From contig JAQBNT010000155.1 in assembly GCA_028288445.1 (NCBI GenBank), forward strand, positions 1 to 49,276: DNA of 49,276 bases. The letters are read 5' to 3'. The position numbers and the translations under genes are program-made. Below, piece after piece: positions 31,316-39,978 of this stretch. The notes beneath the pieces are model-generated. The model saw only the letters and a program-made list of their open reading frames with translations, made no database searches and was not told the DNA's origin. How positions within the stretch are numbered: the stretch's first letter is position 1; every line of letters starts with the position of its first letter. This stretch comes from Hymenobacter sp. Its GTDB lineage: Bacteria > Bacteroidota > Bacteroidia > Cytophagales > Hymenobacteraceae.

Positions 31316-31377
31316 CCCCAAATTCCCACTCTTTGGGGTAATTGCGGCGGCCGGCCTCGTGGGGCGGGCCGCCGCAA
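31316..31377. repeat. Two hairpins in the dehydrogenase-SGNH intergenic gap
   Basis: The 389-bp gap 31033-31421 between divergent genes contains CCCCAAA/TTTGGGG (31316-31322 / 31332-31338) and TTGCGGCGGCC/GGCCGCCGCAA (31342-31352 / 31367-31377). No gene or exact -7 box was seen in the rest of the gap. Confidence 0.55.
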
Positions 31378-31421
31378 CGGCCCCGGCTACTTACTTCTCT
31401 TCTGTGATTCAAACGCTACGT

Positions 31422-32444
31422 ATGCTGCTGGCGGCGGCTGTGGTGGGCCTGCTACCGGGCCTGCCCGCCCCCGCCGCAGCGCAGGGGCTGCCCGCCCGCC
31501 CACCGGCGGCTCCGCCCGTCAAGACCATCCTATTCGTCGGCAACAGCTTTTTTCACGGCAAGTACCAGCCCGTGCTGGCCTACAACGCCGCCCACGTCAC
31601 CGACGAAAACTACGGCCTGCCCGCCACCGACCCCCGCTGCGAAACCACCACCGGCGAGCCCGTGGTGTGGGGCGGCATCCCCGGCATCTTCCAGCAGTTC
31701 ACCGAAGAAGCCGGCCTGAGCTACGAAGTCCACTTCGAGGAAATCAACGCCCGGCCGCTGCAATACCACTACGAGCACGCGCTCAGTATCATTCAGCAGC
31801 CGCGCTGGCATACGGTGGTGTTGCAGGAGCATAGCCAGTGGGCCCTGCCCCCGCGCCACGGCGGCCACCCCGAGCTGTTCCGCGACTACGCCACCCGGCT
31901 GGAGCGCGCCGTGCACGCGGCCAGCCCCGCCGCCAGCGTGTTCCTGTTCCAGACCTGGCCCCGCGCCGACCTCTGCTACCCGCCCGGCAAACCCTTCACC
32001 GGCCTGCCCATCGACTCGATGGCCCAGGAGCTGCACGCTTCCTACTACGGCCTGCTGGCCCAGAACCCGGGCTTCAAAAGCATTGCCCCGGCCGGCGATG
32101 CCTGGCTGCGCGCCGTGCAAACCGGCCTCGCCCAGCGCAACCCCTACGCTGCCCCCGAGCCCGGCAAGGTCGACCTCTGGGCCGAAGACCACTACCACCC
32201 CAGCAACTGGGGGGCCTACCTCACGGCCTGCGTGCTGTTTGGCGAAATCACCGGCCACGACCCCCGCGCCCTCGGCGGGGCCGAGCAGGCCGCCGCCGCC
32301 CTCGGCATCAGCCCGGCCGAGGCCATCGGCTTGCAGCGCATCGCCGCCGAGCAGATTCTCGCGGCGCGCCCCACGGCCTTTGCCAGTCAGGCTGCGCCGG
32401 GCAAGGCCAAGCCCACGAAACTCAAGGCCCGCGCCCGCAGCTGA
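31422..32444 (+). CDS. Secreted SGNH/GDSL-type hydrolase
   Basis: This 340-residue protein has signal peptide MLLAAAVVGLLPGLPAPAAAQ. Block I is ILFVGNSFFHG, with the nucleophile Ser42 in GNS in place of GDS. The C-terminal block V is DHYHPSNWGAYL with Asp256 and His259. The central WHTVVLQEHSQWAL resembles DUF4886-type SGNH enzymes, in which QEHS replaces the usual N-x-N-D. The likely role is esterase or carbohydrate deacylation, outside the cytoplasm. The tail (APGKAKPTKLKARARS) is basic and disordered. The start is chosen at the signal peptide. Confidence 0.85.
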   Translation: MLLAAAVVGLLPGLPAPAAAQGLPARPPAAPPVKTILFVGNSFFHGKYQPVLAYNAAHVTDENYGLPATDPRCETTTGEPVVWGGIPGIFQQFTEEAGLSYEVHFEEINARPLQYHYEHALSIIQQPRWHTVVLQEHSQWALPPRHGGHPELFRDYATRLERAVHAASPAASVFLFQTWPRADLCYPPGKPFTGLPIDSMAQELHASYYGLLAQNPGFKSIAPAGDAWLRAVQTGLAQRNPYAAPEPGKVDLWAEDHYHPSNWGAYLTACVLFGEITGHDPRALGGAEQAAAALGISPAEAIGLQRIAAEQILAARPTAFASQAAPGKAKPTKLKARARS

Positions 32445-32450
32445 GCTGCC

Positions 32451-32542
32451 GTAGAGACGCCTATTTGCGTCTCGTCGCCTGCGCCGTCAGGCAATTGCTC
32501 GGGCATCGTGCAGGCGCAAGCCGTTCAACGACGAGACTCTAC
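32451..32542. repeat. Intergenic palindrome, family C (GTAGAGACGC type)
   Basis: The nested inverted repeat has GTAGA (32451-32455) with TCTAC (32538-32542), and GTCTCGTCG (32469-32477) with CGACGAGAC (32529-32537). A local hairpin GAGACGC...GCGTCTC (32454-32460 / 32467-32473) also forms. It resembles the GTAGAGACGC repeats seen in other bacterial genomes. Confidence 0.7.
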
Positions 32543-32556
32543 ATTCTAAAAACAAC

Positions 32557-32590
32557 AAAAAGCCCGGCCAATACGGCCGGGCTTTGCTTT
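32557..32590. terminator. Bidirectional terminator
   Basis: AAAGCCCGGCC (32559-32569) pairs perfectly with GGCCGGGCTTT (32575-32585) around AATAC, with an A-run before and TTTGCTTTT after. It lies between the convergent SGNH and SDR genes. Confidence 0.88.
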
Positions 32591-32608
32591 TACACGCATT
32601 CCAGTAGG

Positions 32609-33418
32609 CTAGCGGGCGCTTTCGTCGCCATCGACGGGGGCACTTTGCTGGTGCACGTTGGCGGCCACCAGCGGGTCGGGCATCACCTTGCTCATGCCCA
32701 CCTGCACGTTGTTCATGATGCCCGAGATGACGCGGCTTTCGCCGTTCATCAGGGCTTTGTAGCCGTCTTTGGCCACGTCGGCAGCGGCCATGCCCTGGCC
32801 TTCGGCCACGTTCTTGGCCTGCGTCATGTGGGCTTTGTTGAAGAAGTCGGTTTTGGTGATGCCGGGCAGCAGGTTGGTGATGGTGACGTTGCTGTCCTTG
32901 TTCTCCTCCTGAATCGACTCGGCAAAGGAGTTCACGAAGGCCTTCGTGCCGTGGTACACGGCTTGCAGCGGGCCGGGCAGCTCGCCCGCAATGCTGCCCA
33001 CGAGCAAAATCTTGCCCTCATTCCGGGCCTTGAACTCCTGCAAATACAGCTTCGTGAACACCACGTACGCCCCGATATTCAGCTGGATAATGTCCAGCTC
33101 GCGGTTGATGTCGGTGGTGTCGAAGGTGCCGTACTGGCCCTGGCCGGCGTCGTTCACCAGCACGTCAATCCGGGTGCCGCTGGCCTTGATTTCGTTGTAG
33201 ACCTCAAACGGCGCGTCGCGCTTGAACAGGTCTTTAACGATGGTGGTGACCTGAATGCCGAACTTGTCCTTCAGCTCCAGGGCGGCCTGGGCCAGCAGGT
33301 CGGGCTCCAGGGCCACGAGAATGAGGTTGTATTTGTCCTGCGCGAAGCAGTTGGCCAGCTCGCGGCCAATGCCGCTGCTGGCCCCCGTGATGAGGGCGGT
33401 TTTGGTTTGGTCTGCCAT
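32609..33418 (-). CDS. Short-chain dehydrogenase/reductase
   Basis: This 269-residue classical SDR has TGASSGIG (11-18) as cofactor loop, LVNDAGQGQYG (NDAG instead of NNAG), a catalytic serine in VGSIAGELPG and Tyr-x3-Lys in VYHGTKAFV. It is close to the DltE/YqjQ type of oxidoreductases. The substrate is unknown. Start MADQTKTALITGASSG at 33418 fits the family; the upstream in-frame start adds 11 residues without support. It is a single gene with a terminator behind it. Confidence 0.92.
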   Translation of the reverse strand: MADQTKTALITGASSGIGRELANCFAQDKYNLILVALEPDLLAQAALELKDKFGIQVTTIVKDLFKRDAPFEVYNEIKASGTRIDVLVNDAGQGQYGTFDTTDINRELDIIQLNIGAYVVFTKLYLQEFKARNEGKILLVGSIAGELPGPLQAVYHGTKAFVNSFAESIQEENKDSNVTITNLLPGITKTDFFNKAHMTQAKNVAEGQGMAAADVAKDGYKALMNGESRVISGIMNNVQVGMSKVMPDPLVAANVHQQSAPVDGDESAR

Positions 33419-33498
33419 GAGAAAAAGAGGAAGTTTGTTAGGGTGATACAAATCCTAACGCAGCCCATCAAACCGGGTTATGGTCGGGCTTAGCCCCA

Positions 33499-33564
33499 TA
33501 GCGTGGCCGCTGCAAGTCCGCGCCCAGCTGGTTTGCGTCCATGCATGGGCTCGCAGCGTCCACG

Positions 33565-33567
<3 letters not shown>
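33499..33567. repeat. Intergenic palindrome, family B
   Basis: TAGCGTGGCCGCTGCAAGT (33499-33517) is inverted as 33549-33567 with 16 of 19 matches. It is a diverged copy of the element at 28900-28995. Its right end supplies the stop codon of the ABC ATPase gene. Confidence 0.8.
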
Positions 33568-34551
<984 letters not shown>

Positions 34552-34597
34552 GCGGCGCAAAGAACGGGCCTGGCCGCTGCTGGCGCACCTTGACGTT

Positions 34598-34743
34598 GCT
34601 GGCGCGCGTCTGCGACGCGTGCCGACTGGCTCCGAGCCTCCGGCTCGGGCGTTGGGCTGCTCGGGTGAGTTCAAGCGCAAGTCGTTCAAACCCGAGCCTG
34701 GAGGCACGGACTCAGTCGGCACGCGTCGCAGATGCGCGCCAGC
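34598..34743. repeat. Intergenic palindrome, family D (31-bp arms)
   Basis: Arms 34598-34628 and 34713-34743 match at 30 of 31 positions (core CTGCGACGCGTGCCGACTG). The 84-bp interior holds further partial complements such as CTCGGG / CCCGAG. It lies in the 453-bp gap between the ABC ATPase start and the barstar gene. Confidence 0.88.
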
Positions 34744-34815
34744 GGGGCACCGCACCAGCCAGTTGCGCAAAATGCGCCAGTCCGTTTCTTCATTCGTCAA
34801 AGTCAGCCAGCTTTT

Positions 34816-34892
34816 TGTTACATCATTTTGAAATTTTTTTTCGTTGTAACAAGAGATGTTACAACGAAAAAAAATTTCAAAATGATGTAACA
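34816..34892. repeat. Perfect AT-rich palindrome, 35-bp arms and 7-bp loop
   Basis: Arms 34816-34850 and 34858-34892 are perfectly complementary around AAGAGAT. Each arm is itself bounded by GTTAC and GTAAC and contains an 8-base T (or A) run, in strong contrast to the GC-rich surroundings. There is no T-tract after the stem, so it is not a simple terminator. The rest of the gap (34893-35004) shows nothing recognisable. Confidence 0.95.
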
Positions 34893-35004
34893 TTTATCCG
34901 CGATTTGTCAACGGAGTCGTTGCGGGACCGGACCAAGTCCCCCAATGCACGGCCAGCGTCAGCTTAGCCCAGGCGGGCCGCTAGAGCTTGGATGCTTTCG
35001 CGCC

Positions 35005-35271
35005 TTACGAACCAAGAAGCAATTGCTTGCCGGGCTTTTCCAGGGGGTAGTTGGCGATGATGTCACGCAGGATGAGCATGTCTTTGGGGCAGGCATGGGC
35101 GAAGGCTTGCCAGTGCTGCAACACCACGGTGTCCGGCATTTCGACCACGGCAATGATGGCATCCCAAAAAGCGTCCCAGCTCACGCCGTACCAGTCGGGG
35201 AAGCCCAGCTCGCGTTTCATCAGCATATGAAAAGCGGCTTTGGTGTCGATGCCGGTTAGGTCGATGGTCAT
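35005..35271 (-). CDS. Barstar-family (barnase inhibitor-like) protein
   Basis: This 88-residue acidic cytosolic protein starts MTIDLTGIDTKAAFHMLMKR. The family core FPDWYGVSWDAFWDAIIAVVEMP (24-46) is the barnase-binding helix region of barstar. Barstar inhibits a cognate RNase, but no barnase-like gene is visible beside it. It lies 18 bp downstream of the Shedu gene on the same strand, so the two may be co-transcribed. Base composition is normal for the genome, unlike the AT-rich Shedu gene, so the barstar gene is probably resident and the nuclease gene newer. Confidence 0.85.
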   Translation of the reverse strand: MTIDLTGIDTKAAFHMLMKRELGFPDWYGVSWDAFWDAIIAVVEMPDTVVLQHWQAFAHACPKDMLILRDIIANYPLEKPGKQLLLGS

Positions 35272-35289
35272 GGGGGATTCGCCGTGTTT

Positions 35290-36303
35290 TTATTTCATGC
35301 CGATAATTTTCTTCGCACGTTCTAGCACGTGGTCGTAGGTCATAATCGAGACATTATGATAAGAAGAATTCAAAATTCTGTAATCTTCTTTCTCCGAATC
35401 CGTCCATGCATTTGACCTTCCAAAAATCAGCGTTATTCTGGGTTTAATTGTCTTCGTGTTCTTTAGGCTCTCAAGAAACTTAACGCTATTCGCCTCTCTT
35501 TCTATCTCATAAATATATTTAATAGACTGCGTTATAGCTTTTACCAACTCTGTTGATGGAATCCAGTTATTATGGTCCTTTTCTTTTGCCCAGAAATTTA
35601 GACCATTTGATTTTTTGATTTCTACGATATCAACGAATCCATCATAAGTCTTGACTAGAAAGTCTGTAATGTTGGTGGTATCAATTCTTCTTTCATCTAA
35701 TACCTCTATTAGCTCCGTGCCAAGAACCCAAGAATTCTGTGTGAACCACTTCTGCCATACAGCCTCATCCTGCTTAATATTATTGTCTTCTTTGAACTTA
35801 TTAAAATAATCAGCATTGTTTATCAATTTCTCAAATTCAATAACTTGTTTCTTTCTCTGGATGGAATCTAAGCTTGACAGTATGTCTTCGGGAATTACAT
35901 TGTTCTCAGCAAGAAAAGAAAGGATGCTTTCAGGGTCACTAGTGTCGAAAATATTCTTGATGTATTGGAAACGTCCTTTATCAATATCCTTTTCAATTGG
36001 AATGAATGATTTGATACCTTTCGTAAACGGCTCGTAAGACTGCTGTAAAAACCCAAGGAATCCGCTTAATTCCTCATCGTCAAGTGTGACTTCACATTTA
36101 GGAGATGGTGCCGAATATTCTGCAAATAGAAATCCATCTGTTTCCAATTTGTATCTTCCTATTTTTAAACTGAAATCGGGAGTGCCGTCTGTCCTTGGTA
36201 TTTTCCACAGAACTACTTCAGTATACACAGACTGTTTGGTCTGTATTTTAGCAGTTAAATACTCTATTCCGTTCTTGGCTTCTTTGACAATCCGTAAATC
36301 CAT
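35290..36303 (-). CDS. Shedu (SduA/DUF4263) anti-phage defence nuclease
   Basis: This is a 337-residue protein. The C-terminal half is the Shedu nuclease domain: WQKWFTQNSWVLGTELIEVLDERRIDTTNITDFL (Asp214), then YDGFVDIVEIKKSNG with Asp225, Glu228 and Lys230 of a PD-(D/E)xK active site, and ELVKAITQSIKYI with the conserved Gln259. The N-terminal half (1-180) is the variable sensing region. Shedu proteins protect against phage as single-gene systems that cut DNA. The gene is strikingly AT-rich within a GC-rich chromosome, a sign of horizontal transfer. The ABC exporter gene ends 66 bp upstream, and the barstar gene follows after 18 bp. Confidence 0.88.
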   Translation of the reverse strand: MDLRIVKEAKNGIEYLTAKIQTKQSVYTEVVLWKIPRTDGTPDFSLKIGRYKLETDGFLFAEYSAPSPKCEVTLDDEELSGFLGFLQQSYEPFTKGIKSFIPIEKDIDKGRFQYIKNIFDTSDPESILSFLAENNVIPEDILSSLDSIQRKKQVIEFEKLINNADYFNKFKEDNNIKQDEAVWQKWFTQNSWVLGTELIEVLDERRIDTTNITDFLVKTYDGFVDIVEIKKSNGLNFWAKEKDHNNWIPSTELVKAITQSIKYIYEIEREANSVKFLESLKNTKTIKPRITLIFGRSNAWTDSEKEDYRILNSSYHNVSIMTYDHVLERAKKIIGMK

Positions 36304-36369
36304 GACATTAGGGGCTGAATCTGGCAGGTGAATGTACTGCTGGTTTCAGACATAAAATCTTTTCATCCT

Positions 36370-38184
36370 TCACGAAGCCGTATCCAGTACGTCGTCCCCG
36401 TCATCGGCCATTGTCTTGGCCAGCTTCTCAATATTTAAGCTGCGGGCCGAGGCGTCGAAAATCTCGCGGTAGGTGCCTTTCAGGTCGTAGAGTTCGTCGT
36501 GGGTGCCGCTTTCCACCATGTGGCCTTTTTTCATGACGTAGATGCAGTCCGAATCCACGATTTGGGCGAGGCTGTGGGAGATGATGACCACCGTGCGGCC
36601 CTGCTTGATGGCGTCGAGCGAGTTTTTGATTTGCTCGGTGGCGATGGCGTCGAGGCTGGCGGTGGGCTCGTCGAGGAAGATGATGGGCGGGTTTTTGAGG
36701 AAGAGCCGGGCTATGGCGATGCGCTGCTGCTGGCCGCCGCTAAGCTGCTGGGCATCGGACTCGTACTGGCGCGGCAGGTCCAGAATCTGGTCGTGCAGGT
36801 AGGCCTGCTTGGCGGCGGCTTCGATGTCGGCCTGGGTGGCGGTGAAGTCGCCGTAGCGGATGTTCTCTTCGATGGTGCCCTTGAAAATGTGGTTTTTCTG
36901 GAGCACCAGGCCGATTTCCTGGCGCAGGGCGAAGGTGTCGTACTGGGCCAGCGGGTGGCCATCGAGCAGGATTTCGCCGCCGTTGGGGCGGTAGAACTGG
37001 CAGAGCAGGTTGATGATGGTGCTTTTGCCCGCCCCGCTGAGGCCCACCAGCGCGGTGGTTTTGCCGGCCTGGATGGTCAGGCTGACGTCGTGCAGGGCGG
37101 CCGTGCCGCTGGGGTAGGTGAAGTTGACGTTGCGCAGCTCGAACTGGCCGCGCAGGTTGTCGCCGGGGGCCAGCGGGCCGGGGCGCTCGCGCTGGTCGTC
37201 GGCATCGAGGATGGCGAAGAAGCCTTCCGAGTAGGTGAGGGCCTCGTTCATCTCGTCGTAGATGCGGTGAAGCTGCCGGATGGGCGCCGACACGTTGTTG
37301 AAGAGCAAAATGTGGAACATGATGGCCCCGATGGAAATCTGGCGGCCGAGCACGAGGTAGGCCGTGAGCACGATGATGGCCACCACGCCAATCTGCTCGA
37401 CGAAGGTTTTGAGGCCGTCGAAGCGGAAGTTGGTTTTGCGGGTCAGGAGCTGGGCGCCTTCGAGGCGGCTTTGCACGCTGGCCTGCTTCTGGCCCTCGTA
37501 CTGCTCGCGCACGAAGCTTTTGATGACCACAATGCTGTCGATGATGCTGATGAGGCCGTGGTTTTTCTCCTCGCGCAGGCGCTGGAGGCCGCGCCGCACG
37601 CCCTGCAATTTCTCGGCCTGCGCGTAGCTGAGCCAGAAATACACCGGCAATACCGCCAGCGCTACCAGTCCCACCCACTTGTTGTTCAGGAAAATGACCA
37701 CCAGCGCCACAATGGCGTTGGCGAAGAGCGGCATGATGTCGATGAAGAAGTTTTGCACCAGCTTCATGAGGCTCTCCACGCCCCGGTCGATGCGGGTCTG
37801 GAGCTTGCCGGTCTGGTTGCCGTCGTCGGAGAAAAAGCCGAGCTGGTAGCTCAAAATCTTGCTCACGGCCGTCTGGGCCAGCACGCCGGAAATCTGGATG
37901 CGGATTTTCTCGCCGTAGTATTTCTGCCCGAACTGGATCAAGGTGTTGATGATTTCCTTGCCCAGCAGCAGCCCGCTCACCCAGGCCAGCAGCGTCCAGC
38001 CCTCGGCCAGGCCCTGGCCCTTGTCCAGCATTCCCTGCACGGTATCCACCGTGTAGCGCAGCACGAAGGGGTTGACCTGCGCGGCCAGCGAGCCCACCAG
38101 CGTGAGCAGCAGCGTGGCAATGACCAGGCGGCGGTAGGGCCGCACAAAGGGCAGCAGGCGTTGGATAATCTGCCAGAGGCTCAT
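36370..38184 (-). CDS. ABC exporter, fused membrane and ATPase domains (half-transporter)
   Basis: This 604-residue protein has six membrane helices in about residues 15-310 and a nucleotide-binding domain in about 340-580. Walker A GLSGAGKST lies near 380-388, the Q-loop is VLQKNHIFKGTIEENI, the signature is LSGGQQQRIAIARLF (about 478), and Walker B is IIFLDEPTASLD. It is of the MsbA/LmrA/peptidase-less type, exports lipids, drugs or peptides, and works as a homodimer. The C-terminal tail is acidic (KTMADDGDDVLDTAS). Its GC content is normal, between two AT-rich stretches. The specific substrate is unknown. Confidence 0.93.
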   Translation of the reverse strand: MSLWQIIQRLLPFVRPYRRLVIATLLLTLVGSLAAQVNPFVLRYTVDTVQGMLDKGQGLAEGWTLLAWVSGLLLGKEIINTLIQFGQKYYGEKIRIQISGVLAQTAVSKILSYQLGFFSDDGNQTGKLQTRIDRGVESLMKLVQNFFIDIMPLFANAIVALVVIFLNNKWVGLVALAVLPVYFWLSYAQAEKLQGVRRGLQRLREEKNHGLISIIDSIVVIKSFVREQYEGQKQASVQSRLEGAQLLTRKTNFRFDGLKTFVEQIGVVAIIVLTAYLVLGRQISIGAIMFHILLFNNVSAPIRQLHRIYDEMNEALTYSEGFFAILDADDQRERPGPLAPGDNLRGQFELRNVNFTYPSGTAALHDVSLTIQAGKTTALVGLSGAGKSTIINLLCQFYRPNGGEILLDGHPLAQYDTFALRQEIGLVLQKNHIFKGTIEENIRYGDFTATQADIEAAAKQAYLHDQILDLPRQYESDAQQLSGGQQQRIAIARLFLKNPPIIFLDEPTASLDAIATEQIKNSLDAIKQGRTVVIISHSLAQIVDSDCIYVMKKGHMVESGTHDELYDLKGTYREIFDASARSLNIEKLAKTMADDGDDVLDTAS

Positions 38185-38382
38185 CTAATCGGAGTTGGGT
38201 GGAGCCGGTTAGACGAGGGGGGCGGGGATGGGGTTGAGCTATTCGACTTTCTTTTCTCTACGTCCCAGCCATCTGATGATTTAACACCACACTGAACTGC
38301 CAAGTCGTTAAAAAGCAAGACTACCCCTGTGGAGACTCGTACAATAAAAAAGCTTGTTTAATAATTTGATTTAACGGATTTC

Positions 38383-38649
38383 TTAAAGGCGAATGAGAAA
38401 AATAGTAATTCCAGCTATTGCTAAGGTATGAATTGATGCAGTTTTGTAATCTTTATTCAGGATAAAGATGAAAAAGAATACAGTATTTATAATAAGCCCT
38501 GCTAATATAATTGCGAGCATGTAAACTGCTAATCCATATTGGCTGCTGTTTTGTTGGGTTGAGAGGATGTATATGATAAATGAAGCAAGTCCATTAATTA
38601 AAAATGGCGTGAGATATTTAAGCTGTATTACATCATTAGTGTCTGCCAT
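38383..38649 (-). CDS. Small three-helix membrane protein, AT-rich
   Basis: This 88-residue protein has three hydrophobic segments: YLTPFLINGLASFIIYIL (12-29), GLAVYMLAIILAGLIINTVFFFIFIL (39-64) and ASIHTLAIAGITIFLIRL (71-88). I do not recognise the family. The AT-rich composition matches the Shedu gene rather than the flanking GC-rich genes, suggesting imported DNA. It lies upstream of the exporter on the same strand, 198 bp away. The gap has no clear signals. Confidence 0.6.
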   Translation of the reverse strand: MADTNDVIQLKYLTPFLINGLASFIIYILSTQQNSSQYGLAVYMLAIILAGLIINTVFFFIFILNKDYKTASIHTLAIAGITIFLIRL

Positions 38650-38955
38650 TATTTTAATTGATGAAATGAGAGATGCTCTGCATAAACACTGGCTTGTTGC
38701 GAAAGTATAGAGCAGATGCTTTGGCTAATATTCTGACCTGAAGCAGCCGCCTATAGAACGGCCAATGGAACAGCAATATGGCCTGGGAACTCCTTGCCGC
38801 TGGCGCGGCAGGGGAGGCGCAGCCTCTCCGTCATGGTCGGCACGAGTTACGCTACGCTAAACCCGCGCCAGTGAAAGCCAATCCAAACCAGTTCACCTCA
38901 AAGACCAAGCAGTTGCCCCAAAAGCGAAACGGACTGCCATTCTTACCGAACTTGC

Positions 38956-39014
38956 TTCCCTGAAAAGCCTAACTGGTTCGGTTCGGAACCCAACCAGTTA
39001 GGCTTTTCAGGGAA
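38956..39014. repeat. Perfect 23-bp inverted repeat with CTGGTT satellites
   Basis: Arms 38956-38978 and 38992-39014 are perfect (TTCCCTGAAAAGCC then TAACTGGTT). The words ACTGGTT/AACCAGT or close variants recur near 38888, 39035 and 39054. The 539-bp gap 38650-39188 otherwise holds only a short open frame (38778-38963) with no support and a possible -7 box before the next gene. Confidence 0.8.
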
Positions 39015-39188
39015 CTCACTGTCCTCAGAGGGCAATTGGTTCGGCTATCTAGCCAACTGGTTTGGGTCGCACTCAGACCGGCTGGCTTTCGGAGGAAACT
39101 ACTCCAGGGACTCAGTCGCTGCTGAAACGTAATTCAGATACCAACTTTTGCCGGCTGGGTTACGAATAACCCCAAAACTCCCGTTCCT

Positions 39189-39818
39189 ATGCGCTACGCT
39201 GCCCTGTTGCTCCCGTTGCTGTTGCCGCTGGCCGTGCGGGCCCAGGTAAAAGTGAGCCCGCTGACACCAGCGGCCGTGCCGGCCGCGCTACGGCACGAAG
39301 GCCGCGTGGTGCAGGCCCTGCGCTACACCGACCGCACCGGTACTTACTGCGTGCTCACCACCGAAATCGCGCCGCGCGTAGCGCCCGGCGCCAATGCCGA
39401 AAACGGCCGCCGCGCCGATTTGTACGCCTACCAATACCAGCTGCCGGCCGCCACCGTGCCCGTGCTCAACTGGCAGGTGCACGATTTTGTGGCCGATTGC
39501 CCGCTGGATATCGAAGCCCGGTTCCTGCCCGGCGCCCTCACCGTGACCGACCTGGACCAGAACGGCACGGCCGAAGTGTGGGTCGTGTACCGCACCACCT
39601 GCCGGGGCGATGTAAGCCCCAGCACCCAAAAAATCATCATGCGCGAAGGCGGGCAGAAGTACGCCATGCGGGGCAGTAGCCGCATTGCAATAGGTGCGGG
39701 CCGGTACGACGGCGGGGAGTTTTCCATGGATGCGGCGCTGGAGAAGGCCCCGGTAGCGTTCCGGCAGTACGCCGTGCAGCTGTGGAAGCGGCGCGTAGGG
39801 GAAACGCTGAAGGACTAG
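39189..39818 (+). CDS. Secreted conserved protein (M949_RS01915-like family)
   Basis: This 209-residue exported protein has signal peptide MRYAALLLPLLLPLAVRAQ. The order RYTDRTGTYCVLTTE, ADLYAYQYQL, NWQVHDFVADCPLDIEARFL, LTVTDLDQNGTAEVWVVYRTTCRGDVSPSTQKIIMREGGQKYAMRG and FRQYAVQLWKR matches a Bacteroidota family that I recall being annotated as M949_RS01915, linked to surface polysaccharide only by name. DLDQNGTAE resembles a calcium-type loop as in FG-GAP/EF-hand repeats. The function is not established. Confidence 0.75.
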   Translation: MRYAALLLPLLLPLAVRAQVKVSPLTPAAVPAALRHEGRVVQALRYTDRTGTYCVLTTEIAPRVAPGANAENGRRADLYAYQYQLPAATVPVLNWQVHDFVADCPLDIEARFLPGALTVTDLDQNGTAEVWVVYRTTCRGDVSPSTQKIIMREGGQKYAMRGSSRIAIGAGRYDGGEFSMDAALEKAPVAFRQYAVQLWKRRVGETLKD

Positions 39819-39822
39819 CGAC

Positions 39823-39960
39823 CAGAAAAGACCGTCATGCAGCGCGCAGCGAAGCATCTTGCCCACCACCACTAATCCTGTCGATTGAATTGCGTTGCGC
39901 GGTAAAGATGCTTCGCTGCGCGCTGCATGGCATTCTTTTTCTGCACGACGGTCTTTTCTG
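39823..39960. repeat. Intergenic palindrome, REP-like family A (two-tier arms)
   Basis: Outer arms CAGAAAAGACCGTC (39823-39836) / GACGGTCTTTTCTG (39947-39960) and inner 25-bp perfect arms (39836-39860 / 39905-39929) share the CAGCGAAGCATCTT core. The element fills the gap between convergent genes and probably ends both transcripts. Confidence 0.92.
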
Positions 39961-39978
39961 ATTTATGCCTGCTCTACA

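Noticed and set aside
32609..33418. SDR inactive because NNAG is NDAG
   Set aside because: Active SDR enzymes with variation at this position are known, and Ser, Tyr and Lys of the active site are intact.
31838..33493. 551-residue plus-strand frame across the SGNH gene, terminator and SDR gene
   Set aside because: It crosses a strong terminator and two well supported genes in other frames; the residues are a shadow.
34816..34892. Intrinsic terminator
   Set aside because: The stem is far longer than a normal terminator, its T-run lies inside the stem, and no T-tract follows on either strand.
34552..34893. N-terminal extension of the ABC ATPase
   Set aside because: It would translate through two inverted repeats. 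The ATPase domain begins normally at 34551 (MDILTVTNLSL).
38778..38963. 61-residue open frame
   Set aside because: No ribosome site, no recognisable motif; it lies over degraded repeats in an intergenic region.
38956..39014. Ends of an insertion sequence
   Set aside because: The arms enclose only 13 bp, and no transposase or target duplication is visible.
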